Counted from the first letter of the stretch, positions 24,877 through 32,741 are shown. The stretch: DNA of 48,054 nt from an uncultured Trueperaceae bacterium (GCA_913062675.1 CAJXWR010000006.1:1-48054); one strand, 5' to 3'. Made by a program: numbers and translations. Notes: generated by a model not told the origin, from the letters alone.

Positions 24877-26102
24877 TGCCCCGACCCATCTCCGGAATCC
24901 TCGCTGCCGCCCTCATGGGGGCAGCCACCGGCACGCTCTTCGTGCTCATCTGGAGCCTGCTCGCCACCCTCACCACCTCAGGCGCATCCTCCGCGCCACT
25001 CGGGTGGGCGTTCCTCAGCGGCGCGGTTCTCGGCGCCACGCTGGGCGCCCTGCGCCGCGGCAAGGACACGCCCGCGCTTGCGAGTTGGCTCGCGGGTGCC
25101 ACCGTGGGCCTGGTGTGGGGCCTCGCCTCCAACGGTGCGCCCCTCGAGTTCACGCATCCCTTCTGGGCCACACCTGCCGCCGTCCTCACCTGGGCCCTGG
25201 CGGGTCACACCATCCGGTACGGTCTGCGTGACGTCCACCTCGCAGCGATCGACCGTTACGACGTCGAGCGGCTCCTGCTTCGCGCCCTGCGAGCGGTCGG
25301 TTTCACGTTCTTCATCACCATCGTCGTCGTCCCGTTCTGGTTCATGGTCGCGTCGTCCCTCAAACCCCGCGCCCTCCTGCTCAGCGACCCGACGAACCTC
25401 GCGATCGACCTTTCCCGCGGCCTTCAAGAACTGTTCGTGGGGTACCGCGAAGTCCTGATCACCTTCGACTTCGCGCGCTTCATCCTCAACAGCACCTTCG
25501 TCTCGGTCGTCACCGTCGTGGTCACCCTTGCACTCGCCGTGCTCGGCGCGTACGCCGTCACGCGACTGCGCTTCCCGGGACGCAACCTGCTGTCGCGCTC
25601 GATTCTGCTCATCTACATGTTCCCCGCCATCGTGCTCGTCATCCCGCTGTACACGATCTTCAGCCAACTCGGTCTTCGCGACACCCTCCCTGGCCTCCTC
25701 GTCGTGTACCCCGCCACCACCCTCCCCGTCGCGCTCTACATGCTGCGCAGCTACTTCCAAACGCTGCCGAAGGACCTGGAGGAAGCCGGCATGATCGACG
25801 GATCGACCCGGCTTGGCGTGATCTGGCGAATCACCTTGCCGCTCTCCCTGCCAGCCCTCGCATCGGTCGGGCTCTACGTGTTCATGATCGCCTGGAACGA
25901 GTTCCTGTTCGCCTTCATGTTCCTCGATTCACCCGCCATCTTCACCTTGTCGCGCGGCATGGTGGGACTCAACTCGCAAGAGGTCCCACGGCAATTCCTC
26001 ATGGCGGGCGCCGTCATCGTCACCGTGCCCATCATGATCATCTTCTTCTGGTTCGAGAAGTACCTGGTGGGTGGCCTCACCGCCGGAGGCGTGAAGGGAT
26101 GA
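24873..26102 (+). CDS. Sugar ABC transporter permease (MalG-like) with N-terminal four-helix extension
   Basis: The core (about residues 135-409) is a standard MalG-type permease with six helices and the EAA loop LEEAGMIDGSTRLGVIWRITLPLSLPAL near 304-331. In front lies an unusual extension of about 125 residues with roughly four small-residue-rich membrane segments (about 8-33, 44-60, 69-88 and 97-115), which MalG proteins normally lack. It starts by a 4-nt ATGA overlap with the preceding permease and ends with another ATGA overlap into the glycosidase gene. Together the two permeases would form the channel; their ATPase is encoded elsewhere. Confidence 0.9.
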   Translation: MMPRPISGILAAALMGAATGTLFVLIWSLLATLTTSGASSAPLGWAFLSGAVLGATLGALRRGKDTPALASWLAGATVGLVWGLASNGAPLEFTHPFWATPAAVLTWALAGHTIRYGLRDVHLAAIDRYDVERLLLRALRAVGFTFFITIVVVPFWFMVASSLKPRALLLSDPTNLAIDLSRGLQELFVGYREVLITFDFARFILNSTFVSVVTVVVTLALAVLGAYAVTRLRFPGRNLLSRSILLIYMFPAIVLVIPLYTIFSQLGLRDTLPGLLVVYPATTLPVALYMLRSYFQTLPKDLEEAGMIDGSTRLGVIWRITLPLSLPALASVGLYVFMIAWNEFLFAFMFLDSPAIFTLSRGMVGLNSQEVPRQFLMAGAVIVTVPIMIIFFWFEKYLVGGLTAGGVKG

Positions 26103-27430
26103 GCGAACCGACCGAACCGTACGCCTCGCTCGCCGACGCGGCCCTCAAACAACTCCGCGACAACGACGTGGGCACCTTCGTCAAACCGGCCGAGGCGCAG
26201 TATCCCCACCAGTGGAACTGGGATGCCGCGCTCGTGGCTCTCGGCCTTGCCCCGCACCATCCGGAACGCGCGATGCTCGAGATTCGTTCGCTTCTCGCAG
26301 GCGCGTGGGAGACCGGCATGGTGCCCCACATCCTGTACCACCACGGGGCGAGCGATTACCGGCCCCATCCGGACTTCTGGCGCACGGCCGGCCGGCACCC
26401 CGAGGGGCTGCCCACCTCCGGCTTGAGTCAACCACCCGTCCTCGCCACGTGCCTCCTCCGCATCGTCGAGACGGCGCCTGAAGCGCATCAGGGTGCATGG
26501 CACGACTTCCTCGCCGAGACGTACCCCACGCTGCTCGCATGGCACCGCTGGTGGCACACTGCGCGGGATCCTCGCGGCACGGGCCTGGTCGCCATCCTCC
26601 ACCCCTGGGAATCGGGAAGCGACGATGCCCCACGATTCGGCATGGCGCTCGAAGCGATCGCATCGGATTTCGTCATGCCCTTCACGCGGGGCGATCGCGT
26701 GCACGTCGACGCATCGGAACGACCCAGCGACGAGGATTACCGCCGCTTCATCGACCTGATCGACCGCTACGCGAACCTCGGATGGGACGACGCTGACCTC
26801 ATGGAGCAAGCGCCCTTCCAGGTGCAAGACGCCTTCCTGAACGCGGTGCTCCACCGTGCCGACGTGGACCTGGTTCGCATCGCCACGATCCTTGGGCAAC
26901 CCCACGACGAGATCGACGGCTGGATCGACGCCACGCAACACGCCTACCCAACCTTATGGGTGGCTGCCGAGCCTGGCTTCGCTTCCCGCGACCTGCGCAC
27001 GGGCTCGCTGCTCCCTCACGCCGGGTTCGCTGGCTTCATGGCCCTGTGGGCGCGCCTCGCAACCCCCGACCAGGCGGAGCGACTCGCGCAGGCGTTCGCC
27101 TCCCCGTCGTATGCAGGCGCGAGTGGTGACGGCTACCGCATCCCAACCACGGCGTACGACGACCCAGCGTTCAACCCGCGACGCTACTGGCGCGGCCCGG
27201 TTTGGATCGTCGTCAACTGGATGCTCCACGACGGTTTCGCTGCCTACGGGCATGCCGAGGCCGCCGCGACGCTCCGGACCGACGCACTCGACCTCGTCTC
27301 GACGCACGGTTTCCATGAGCATTACGACCCTCGCGACGGCACGCCGGGCGGCGCGACCGGCTTCTCCTGGAGCGCCGCACTCACGCTGGACCTCCTTCGC
27401 GCCCCCTCCCCCGCAAGGGTGGAGGCCTGA
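26099..27430 (+). CDS. GH63-type glycosidase, probable glucosylglycerate/mannosylglycerate hydrolase
   Basis: The 443-residue (alpha/alpha)6-barrel protein resembles the MgH-like GH63 branch. Motifs: YPHQWNWDAALVALGLA (about 35-51), WESGSDDAPRFG (170-181) with the likely general-acid Asp near 175, YRIPTTAYDDPAF and RRYWRGPVWIVVNWM (about 360-378), and FHEHYDPRDG near 405 with the likely base Glu. Thermus MgH hydrolyses mannosyl- and glucosylglycerate to sugar plus glycerate. No signal peptide is seen, so it acts on imported substrate. The context next to a YcjM-like phosphorylase supports glucosylglycerate. It may give a hydrolytic bypass to phosphorolysis. Trehalase-like activity is the main alternative. 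Confidence 0.8.
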   Translation: MSEPTEPYASLADAALKQLRDNDVGTFVKPAEAQYPHQWNWDAALVALGLAPHHPERAMLEIRSLLAGAWETGMVPHILYHHGASDYRPHPDFWRTAGRHPEGLPTSGLSQPPVLATCLLRIVETAPEAHQGAWHDFLAETYPTLLAWHRWWHTARDPRGTGLVAILHPWESGSDDAPRFGMALEAIASDFVMPFTRGDRVHVDASERPSDEDYRRFIDLIDRYANLGWDDADLMEQAPFQVQDAFLNAVLHRADVDLVRIATILGQPHDEIDGWIDATQHAYPTLWVAAEPGFASRDLRTGSLLPHAGFAGFMALWARLATPDQAERLAQAFASPSYAGASGDGYRIPTTAYDDPAFNPRRYWRGPVWIVVNWMLHDGFAAYGHAEAAATLRTDALDLVSTHGFHEHYDPRDGTPGGATGFSWSAALTLDLLRAPSPARVEA

Positions 27431-27431
27431 C

Positions 27432-28673
27432 GTGCGCGCCCTGCACTTCGCAACCCGACTGGCGGGAACGGATGGCGTGTCCCTCGAAGCCACCAAGGTG
27501 GCGCGCGTCCTCACCGACTGGGGATTCGAACGTCAGGACGTGGCCGGCGAGGTCGAAACACCTGGCGCCATCCGGGTTCCCGAAATGCACTTCGAGCACC
27601 CCACCGCTCGCGCGCTTGGCGCGCGCGCCTTCGGTACGCACGACGCCGACCCGACCCTGCTCCAGGATCTCGAACATGCCCGTCGACAGCTACGCGACCA
27701 GCTCCTCCCCATCACCCTCGAAGCGAAGCCGGACCTGCTCGTGGTGCAGAACGCCTGGGCGATTCCCATGCAACTGCCCCTCGCCGCCGCGCTTGCGGAC
27801 GTGGTTCACGAAACGGGCATTCCCACGCTCTCCCACGAACACGACTACGCGTGGGAACGCGACCGATTCGCCGACACCCTCATCCCCGACTGGATCGACA
27901 CGTACTTCCCGTGGGACGGCGTCAACGTTCGCCACCTCGCCATCAACACGCCGGCCGCCGAAGCGCTGCAGGCACACAGAGAGCTGCACGCCACCGTCAC
28001 CCCGAACGTCATGGACTTTGGCGCGATCGCACCCACGCCCGAGGAGGAAGCCACGATGCGCCAGCGGGTGCGTGACGCCCTCCACCTCGAGGCGGATCAA
28101 CGCCTCATCCTGCAACCCACGCGCGTCGTTCCCCGCAAGGGCATTCACCTCGCCATCGAGCTCCTTGCCCGCCTGGACGACCCGCGCAACGTGCTCGTCA
28201 TCTCACATGCCGCGGGCGATGAGGGGCATGAGACGCTCGACGAACTCCTGGCGCAAGCCGCACGGCACGGCGTCGATGTGCGTTACGTTCCAGAGATGTT
28301 CGCGCCGCAGCGGGACGCCACGCACTTCGCGCTCGAGGACGCGTACCTCGCCGCCGACTTCGTCACCTACCCAAGCCTGTACGAGGGGTTTGGAAATGCC
28401 CTGCTCGAGACCCTCGCCTACCGGCGTGCTGCGCTCGTCAACCGCTACCCGGTCTACGTCCGCGACATCGCGCCCACCGGCCTGCACTTCGTGGAGATCG
28501 ACGGTGCCGTGACCGACGAGGCCGTGGCGACCGTTCGCGACTTGCTGGACGATCCAATCGCTCGAGCACGCACCGCCCAACACAATCACGACATTGCTGC
28601 CCGGCACTTCGGCATGGGCGCGCTCCGTGAGGCCCTCAGGGGCCCCCTGCAGTCCTTGGGAGTCCTACCGTGA
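27432..28673 (+). CDS. GT4-family glycosyltransferase
   Basis: This 413-residue protein has a GT-B fold. The C-terminal domain carries LQPTRVVPRKGIHLAIELLARL (about 215-236) and the E-x7-E signature in YEGFGNALLETLAYRRAALV (about 318-337), as in retaining GT4 enzymes. The N-terminal acceptor domain begins LHFATRLAGTDGVSLEATKVARVL. It starts with GTG one base after the glycosidase stop and overlaps the phosphorylase by 4 nt. A synthetic enzyme inside a degradative operon is unexpected; it might make a glycosylated glycerate such as mannosylglucosylglycerate, or recycle sugar. Donor and acceptor cannot be read from sequence. Confidence 0.8.
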   Translation: MRALHFATRLAGTDGVSLEATKVARVLTDWGFERQDVAGEVETPGAIRVPEMHFEHPTARALGARAFGTHDADPTLLQDLEHARRQLRDQLLPITLEAKPDLLVVQNAWAIPMQLPLAAALADVVHETGIPTLSHEHDYAWERDRFADTLIPDWIDTYFPWDGVNVRHLAINTPAAEALQAHRELHATVTPNVMDFGAIAPTPEEEATMRQRVRDALHLEADQRLILQPTRVVPRKGIHLAIELLARLDDPRNVLVISHAAGDEGHETLDELLAQAARHGVDVRYVPEMFAPQRDATHFALEDAYLAADFVTYPSLYEGFGNALLETLAYRRAALVNRYPVYVRDIAPTGLHFVEIDGAVTDEAVATVRDLLDDPIARARTAQHNHDIAARHFGMGALREALRGPLQSLGVLP

Positions 28674-30358
28674 GAACCGCTCTCGAGAAGGAAGCCTGCC
28701 TCGTATACGGCGCTTCTGGCGTCGAGGTGGCGAAGGACCTGTTGCGCCTAGCCGACGCGTTCCGTGCAGAGCACCCCCACCCAGCCATCCCCCCTTCCCG
28801 GCGCATGAGCGAATCCGATGCGTTCCTCATCACGTACGCCGATACGCTGCAGCGAGCGGGTGAAGCTCCCCTACAGACCTTAGCGGCGTGGCTGGAGGGT
28901 CCGCTCGAGAACACGGTGTCGACGGTTCATCTGCTGCCCTTCTACCCCTGGTCATCCGACGACGGCTTCGCCGTGAAGGACTACCGTGAGGTCGACCCGA
29001 ACTACGGAACCTGGCGTGACGTCGAGACGGTCGGGAAGCACCACCGCCTCATGTTCGATGCGGTCATCAACCACGCCTCCGCACGAGGGTCCTGGTTCCA
29101 GGCGTACCTGCGCGGCGAGGAACCGCAGCGCCGCTGGTTCCGAAGTGAGACGGCCACGGTGGACACCTCGACCGTCGTGCGCCCACGGACCTCCCCTCTC
29201 CTCACGAAGTTCGATACCGCTGACGGGGAACGCTGGCTCTGGACCACCTTCGGTCCCGATCAGGTCGACCTCGACTACCGGGACCCCAGTTTGCTGCTCG
29301 AGGTCGCACGCGTGCTGCTCGCGTACGCAAGCCATGGTGCCGACGTGCTGCGCATGGACGCCGTGACGTACCTGTGGAAGGAACTCGGTACGCCCTGCGT
29401 GCACCACCCCAATACCCACGCGGTGCTCCGCCTCCTGCGCGCGTTCCTCGAAACGGCCGCGCCGTGGATGGTGATTCTCACCGAGACGAACGTGCCCCAC
29501 GCGGAGAACCTCTCGTACTTCGGTTCCGGTCGTGACGAGGCGCAAATGGTCTATAACTTCGCGCTTCCCCCGCTGATGCTGCACACCATGACCACGGGTC
29601 GCACGCGCGTCCTGCAGGACTGGGCGGCTTCACTCGCCACGCCGAGCGACGAGACCTGGTTCCTGAACTTCCTTGCCAGCCACGACGGCATTGGCGTGCG
29701 GCCGGTCGAAGGACTGCTGACTTCGAGCGACGTGGAAGCGATGGTGGCGCGTACCGAAGCCTTGGGGGGACGCGTCGGCATGAAACGCGAGGCGGACGGC
29801 CGCGAGACGCCCTACGAGTTGTCGATCAACTATTTAGACGCCCTCCAGACGCCCGGCACGATAGCGTCGACCGACGTCGAGGTTGCACGCTTCGCAGCCG
29901 CCCATGCGGTGATGATGGCGCTGCCGGGTGTTCCCGCCCTGTACGTCCACAGCCTGCTCGGCTCGCGTGGCGCACCGGATCTCGTACAGGCCACGGGCAT
30001 CGCGCGTCGCATCAACCGCGCCAAGCTCAATGCGAACGACGTGGCCCGCGAACTCGCCGATCCCACCTCCCTCCGGGCTGGCGTACTGCGAAGCCTGCGG
30101 CACCTCCTCCGCGTGCGCCGTTCGCACCCGGCGTTCCACCCATCCGCAGCGAGTCAGGTTCTCGACACCCAAGATGGCGTCTTCGCCGTGCAACGGGGGG
30201 ACGACGCCCCGCTGTACGCCGTGCACGAGTTGGCAGGCCAATCGCGAGACGTCACTCTGCCGCGAGGTGGAACCGACCTCCTCACCGGTGAACGGGTCAG
30301 CGAAGGCACCCTGCACCTCGAGCCGTATGCGGTTCGCTGGATCGACACCGGAGCGTGA
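28670..30358 (+). CDS. Glucosylglycerate phosphorylase (GH13_18, YcjM-like)
   Basis: This 562-residue enzyme would convert 2-O-alpha-glucosylglycerate plus phosphate into glucose 1-phosphate and glycerate. It belongs to the sucrose-phosphorylase subfamily but follows E. coli YcjM closely: LITYAD (53-58), VHLLPFYPWSSDDGF (86-100), the MFDAVINHASARGSWF stretch, then LRMDAVTYLWKELGTPCVHHPNTH with nucleophile Asp230, ILTETNVPHAENLSYFG with acid/base Glu272, and NFLASHDGIGV with the third Asp near 338. Sucrose phosphorylases are shorter (about 500) and lack the long N-terminal helix region seen here. Acceptor specificity (glycerate versus glycerol) is inferred from resemblance and the neighbouring MgH-like gene. 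Confidence 0.85.
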   Translation: MRTALEKEACLVYGASGVEVAKDLLRLADAFRAEHPHPAIPPSRRMSESDAFLITYADTLQRAGEAPLQTLAAWLEGPLENTVSTVHLLPFYPWSSDDGFAVKDYREVDPNYGTWRDVETVGKHHRLMFDAVINHASARGSWFQAYLRGEEPQRRWFRSETATVDTSTVVRPRTSPLLTKFDTADGERWLWTTFGPDQVDLDYRDPSLLLEVARVLLAYASHGADVLRMDAVTYLWKELGTPCVHHPNTHAVLRLLRAFLETAAPWMVILTETNVPHAENLSYFGSGRDEAQMVYNFALPPLMLHTMTTGRTRVLQDWAASLATPSDETWFLNFLASHDGIGVRPVEGLLTSSDVEAMVARTEALGGRVGMKREADGRETPYELSINYLDALQTPGTIASTDVEVARFAAAHAVMMALPGVPALYVHSLLGSRGAPDLVQATGIARRINRAKLNANDVARELADPTSLRAGVLRSLRHLLRVRRSHPAFHPSAASQVLDTQDGVFAVQRGDDAPLYAVHELAGQSRDVTLPRGGTDLLTGERVSEGTLHLEPYAVRWIDTGA

Positions 30359-30396
30359 ACTGCCGTGTCATGACCCGATTCATGGTTCGCTGACGC

Positions 30397-30822
30397 ATGC
30401 ACGCCGTTCCCTCGTCCGCAAATCACGTGGTGGCCGTCGCCGTCCTCATCATCCACGAGGGACGCGTCCTGTCGCTGCGGCGCGCCCTCACGAAGGACGC
30501 TGGCCCCGGATTGTGGGAAACGCTGTCGGGACGCGTCGAGCCTGGCGAGGAGCCGCTCGATGCAGCCGCACGCGAAGCGTTCGAAGAATCCGGACTCGAG
30601 GTCCGCGTCGACCCTCGACCCTGGACGACCTACACCGCCACGCGGCTCGGGGAGCCCATGGTCGTCATCGTGTACCGCGCCACGCCCCTCAGCGACGACC
30701 CGGTCGTCACCCTGAGCGAAGAACACGACGACCACGCCTGGGTCGATGCCGAAGCGTTCGCACGGCGCAGTTCCCTCACGAAACTCGTGGACGCCGTACA
30801 CTCCGCCTTGGCGACCGTCTAG
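30397..30822 (+). CDS. Nudix hydrolase
   Basis: This 141-residue protein contains an intact Nudix box, [22 protein letters not shown] (about 48-69), matching G-x5-E-x7-R-E-U-x-E-E-x-G-U. The metal-binding glutamates are all present. It begins [17 protein letters not shown], the first strands of the fold. Nudix enzymes cleave nucleoside diphosphates linked to another moiety; the substrate is not predictable. It follows the phosphorylase gene by 38 bp on the same strand, but the composition gives no functional link to that operon. The ATG at 30397 is the first codon that leaves the fold complete. Confidence 0.87.
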   Translation: MHAVPSSANHVVAVAVLIIHEGRVLSLRRALTKDAGPGLWETLSGRVEPGEEPLDAAAREAFEESGLEVRVDPRPWTTYTATRLGEPMVVIVYRATPLSDDPVVTLSEEHDDHAWVDAEAFARRSSLTKLVDAVHSALATV

Positions 30823-30850
30823 CCGTGACGCGGGTGACGGGGACATGGCG

Positions 30851-30856
30851 TATCGT
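30851..30856 (+). promoter_or_regulatory. Leaderless-type -10 box of the YbjQ-family gene
   Basis: TATCGT lies 6 nt before the ATG at 30863. Confidence 0.45.
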
Positions 30857-30862
30857 GCAGCC

Positions 30863-31207
30863 ATGATTCTGACCACGACCGCAACCCTGCAAGACAAGAC
30901 GGTAAGCGAGTACCTCGGCCTCGTCTCTGGTGAGGCGATCCTCGGCGCAAACGTCTTCCGCGACCTCTTCGCCAGCATTCGCGACATCGTCGGGGGGCGC
31001 AGCGCAAGCTACGAGAAGTCGCTGCGCGAAGCGAAGGACATCGCGCTCGCGGAGCTCGAACAGGCGGCACGCGCCTTGGGCGCTGATGCCGTGATCGGCA
31101 TCGACATCGATTACGAAAGCATCCAGGTCGGCAGTGGCGGTGGGATGCTCATGGTGTCCGCGTCCGGCACGGCCGTGAAACTCACCGGCTTGGGCGGGAA
31201 ACTTTGA
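30863..31207 (+). CDS. YbjQ family (UPF0145) protein
   Basis: This 114-residue protein has the YbjQ pattern: an N-terminal strand [45 protein letters not shown], a central helix with [36 protein letters not shown], and a C-terminal glycine-rich segment ending AVKLTGL. The family forms pentamers; a heavy-metal-binding role has been proposed but is poorly supported. ATG 30863 is used instead of an upstream in-frame codon because a TATCGT box lies 6 nt before it. The stop codon overlaps the -35 box of the aspS2 promoter. Confidence 0.88.
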   Translation: MILTTTATLQDKTVSEYLGLVSGEAILGANVFRDLFASIRDIVGGRSASYEKSLREAKDIALAELEQAARALGADAVIGIDIDYESIQVGSGGGMLMVSASGTAVKLTGLGGKL

Positions 31208-31233
31208 CACGCTGCACCTTCCCGCGCTATGTT
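31204..31233 (+). promoter_or_regulatory. aspS2 promoter (leaderless for the leader peptide)
   Basis: A consensus TTGACA (31204-31209) and TATGTT (31228-31233) are 18 bp apart. The -10 box ends 7 nt before an ATG at 31241, so the transcript should begin at or within a base of that ATG and the leader peptide would be translated from a leaderless mRNA end. Confidence 0.75.
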
Positions 31234-31240
31234 CCCTGCC

Positions 31241-31327
31241 ATGTTCGTGGCCACCCCCAACCCGCGTTCACGCGTCGCGCCCGCCCAGCGGGACGACAAT
31301 TCGTGCTGGCGAACCCCCGGGGCGTAG
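31241..31327 (+). CDS. Candidate Asp/Asn-sensing leader peptide of aspS2
   Basis: An open frame of 28 codons begins at the predicted transcription start and ends with TAG at 31325-31327, 23 nt before a strong terminator. Codons 18-20 are GAC GAC AAT (31292-31300): Asp, Asp, Asn. These are the amino acids served by a non-discriminating aspartyl-tRNA synthetase. Ser, Cys, Trp, Arg, Thr, Pro, Gly and Ala then end the peptide. The frame has no Shine-Dalgarno, which is acceptable for a leaderless start. Its product is too short for a stand-alone function; the act of translating it is likely what matters. Confidence 0.55.
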   Translation: MFVATPNPRSRVAPAQRDDNSCWRTPGA

Positions 31328-31380
31328 GGCCGTCGGTCCAGGCATGACGTCACCCCCGGGGTTTCCCCGGGGGTGTTTTC
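31313..31380 (+). promoter_or_regulatory. Attenuator: antiterminator segment and intrinsic terminator before aspS2
   Basis: The terminator is a perfect 11-bp stem, CACCCCCGGGG (31351-31361) with CCCCGGGGGTG (31365-31375), a TTT loop and a TTTT tail (31376-31379). The ten bases ACCCCCGGGG of its left arm also occur at 31313-31322, inside the last codons of the leader frame. Because CCCCGGGG is its own complement, the upstream copy can pair with the left arm and stop the terminator forming. A ribosome at the TAG would cover the upstream copy; one stalled at the Asp codons would leave it free. Confidence 0.7.
31351..31379 (+). terminator. Intrinsic terminator inside the aspS2 leader
   Basis: An 11-bp perfect GC-rich stem with a 3-nt loop is followed at once by TTTT. 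It lies between the leader peptide stop and the aspS2 start, so it must be controlled if aspS2 is transcribed from the promoter at 31204-31233. Confidence 0.85.
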
Positions 31381-31404
31381 ATGGAGGACGAGAGAGGAAT
31401 TGCC

Positions 31405-32715
31405 ATGCGTGAGGACAGCGACCAACCATCGACGGCGACCCCCGCCCGCACCCTGACGCGGGACTTGCCCCTGCACGACGGGGAACGCGTGCTGCTGAAG
31501 GGCTGGGTGCACGCACGGCGCGACCTTGGTGGCGTGCAGTTCCTCATCCTCCGGGACCGGTCGGGCGCCGCCCAGGTCGTGCTGCACGGCGTGGAGGTGC
31601 CGCTTCACGAAAGCGTCGTGGAGGTCGAAGGTAGCGTCGCTGCCTCACCCAAGGCACCCGGTGGGTTCGAGGTGCAGGCCGAACGCATGGAGATTCTCTC
31701 GCTCGCAACGCATCCCACCCCGGTCGAGATCGCGAAGGCATCCTGGAACGCGAACCCGGAGACGCTGCTGCAGTACCGGCAGGTGACGGTACGCGGTCTC
31801 GAGGCGCAAGCCATGCTGAAGGTTCAGGCCGAACTCGTGGCCGCCTTCCGCGCCTTCCTCACGGCCGAGTCGTTCACCGAGATCTTCACGCCGAAACTCG
31901 TGGCGGCCGGCGCCGAGGGCGGTGCGGACCTGTTCGAGGTGGACTACTACGGGAAGCGCGCCTACCTCGCACAGTCCCCCCAGCTCTACAAGCAAATCAT
32001 GGTGGCGGTGCATGAACGCGTGTTCGAAACGGCACCCGTCTACCGAGCGGAAGCGTCACACACGACGCGCCACCTCGCCGAGTACTTGAGTCTCGACGTG
32101 GAGTTCGGCTTCATCGAGGATGACGGCGACGTCATGGACCTCCAGGAGCGGTTGCTGCGCAGCATGATGCAACGCGTCGCGGAGACCGCCGCCCCGGAAC
32201 TCGAACGCCTCGAGGCGACCCCCGCCCGCGTCGACGCGCCGTTCCCCCGCATCGATCTACTCGCTGCACGGAAACTCGTCGAGGAACGGTACGGCCACGC
32301 GTCCGGCGGCAAGGATCTCGATCCCGAGGCGGAGCGACTGCTTGGACAGTGGGCGCTCGAGGAGCACGACAGCGACTTCGTGTTCGTCACCCACTACCCC
32401 GAGGCGGCACGACCGTTCTACACGTACCCGACGGGGGACGGGTTGACGCGCGGCTTGGATTTGATCTTCCGGGGCGTGGAGATCACCTCGGGTGGGCAAC
32501 GCGTCCACGATGCCGAGGTGCTCGTGCAGGAACTCGAGAAGCGCGGGATGGACCCACGCAGGTTCGAGGGGTACCTCGAGGTGTTCCGCCACGGCATGCC
32601 CCCCCACGGCGGCTTCGCGATTGGCGCGGAGCGCTTGACCGCCCTACTGCTCGGCATTCCCAACGTGCGATTCGCGCGCGCGTTCCCCCGGGACGGAAGT
32701 CGTCTGCAACCCTGA
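31405..32715 (+). CDS. aspS2: Aspartyl-tRNA synthetase, archaeal/eukaryal type, probably non-discriminating
   Basis: This 436-residue class II synthetase lacks the bacterial GAD insertion (bacterial AspRS is about 590), so it is the AspRS2 type. The OB-fold anticodon domain reads GWVHARRDLGGVQFLILRD (33-51). Class II motif 2 lies in VYRAEASHTTRHLAEYLSLDVEFGF and motif 3 in GGFAIGAERLTALLLGIPNVR near the end. His36 and Pro85 fall where, from memory, non-discriminating enzymes carry such residues; these charge both tRNA-Asp and tRNA-Asn, the latter amidated by GatCAB. ATG 31405 follows AGAGAGGAAT; an in-frame ATG at 31381 abuts the terminator and lacks a ribosome site. Confidence 0.92.
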   Translation: MREDSDQPSTATPARTLTRDLPLHDGERVLLKGWVHARRDLGGVQFLILRDRSGAAQVVLHGVEVPLHESVVEVEGSVAASPKAPGGFEVQAERMEILSLATHPTPVEIAKASWNANPETLLQYRQVTVRGLEAQAMLKVQAELVAAFRAFLTAESFTEIFTPKLVAAGAEGGADLFEVDYYGKRAYLAQSPQLYKQIMVAVHERVFETAPVYRAEASHTTRHLAEYLSLDVEFGFIEDDGDVMDLQERLLRSMMQRVAETAAPELERLEATPARVDAPFPRIDLLAARKLVEERYGHASGGKDLDPEAERLLGQWALEEHDSDFVFVTHYPEAARPFYTYPTGDGLTRGLDLIFRGVEITSGGQRVHDAEVLVQELEKRGMDPRRFEGYLEVFRHGMPPHGGFAIGAERLTALLLGIPNVRFARAFPRDGSRLQP

Positions 32716-32741
32716 CCCCGCCGGCTCGACCTTCCCGTTCG

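Noticed and set aside
31241-31404. T-box riboswitch ahead of aspS2
   Set aside because: The T-box core sequence and specifier-loop stem arrangement are not present; the leader frame with a terminator fits the data better.
31381-31404. ATG at 31381 as the aspS2 start
   Set aside because: It directly follows the terminator U-tract without a ribosome site, while ATG 31405 has AGAGAGGAAT at proper distance.
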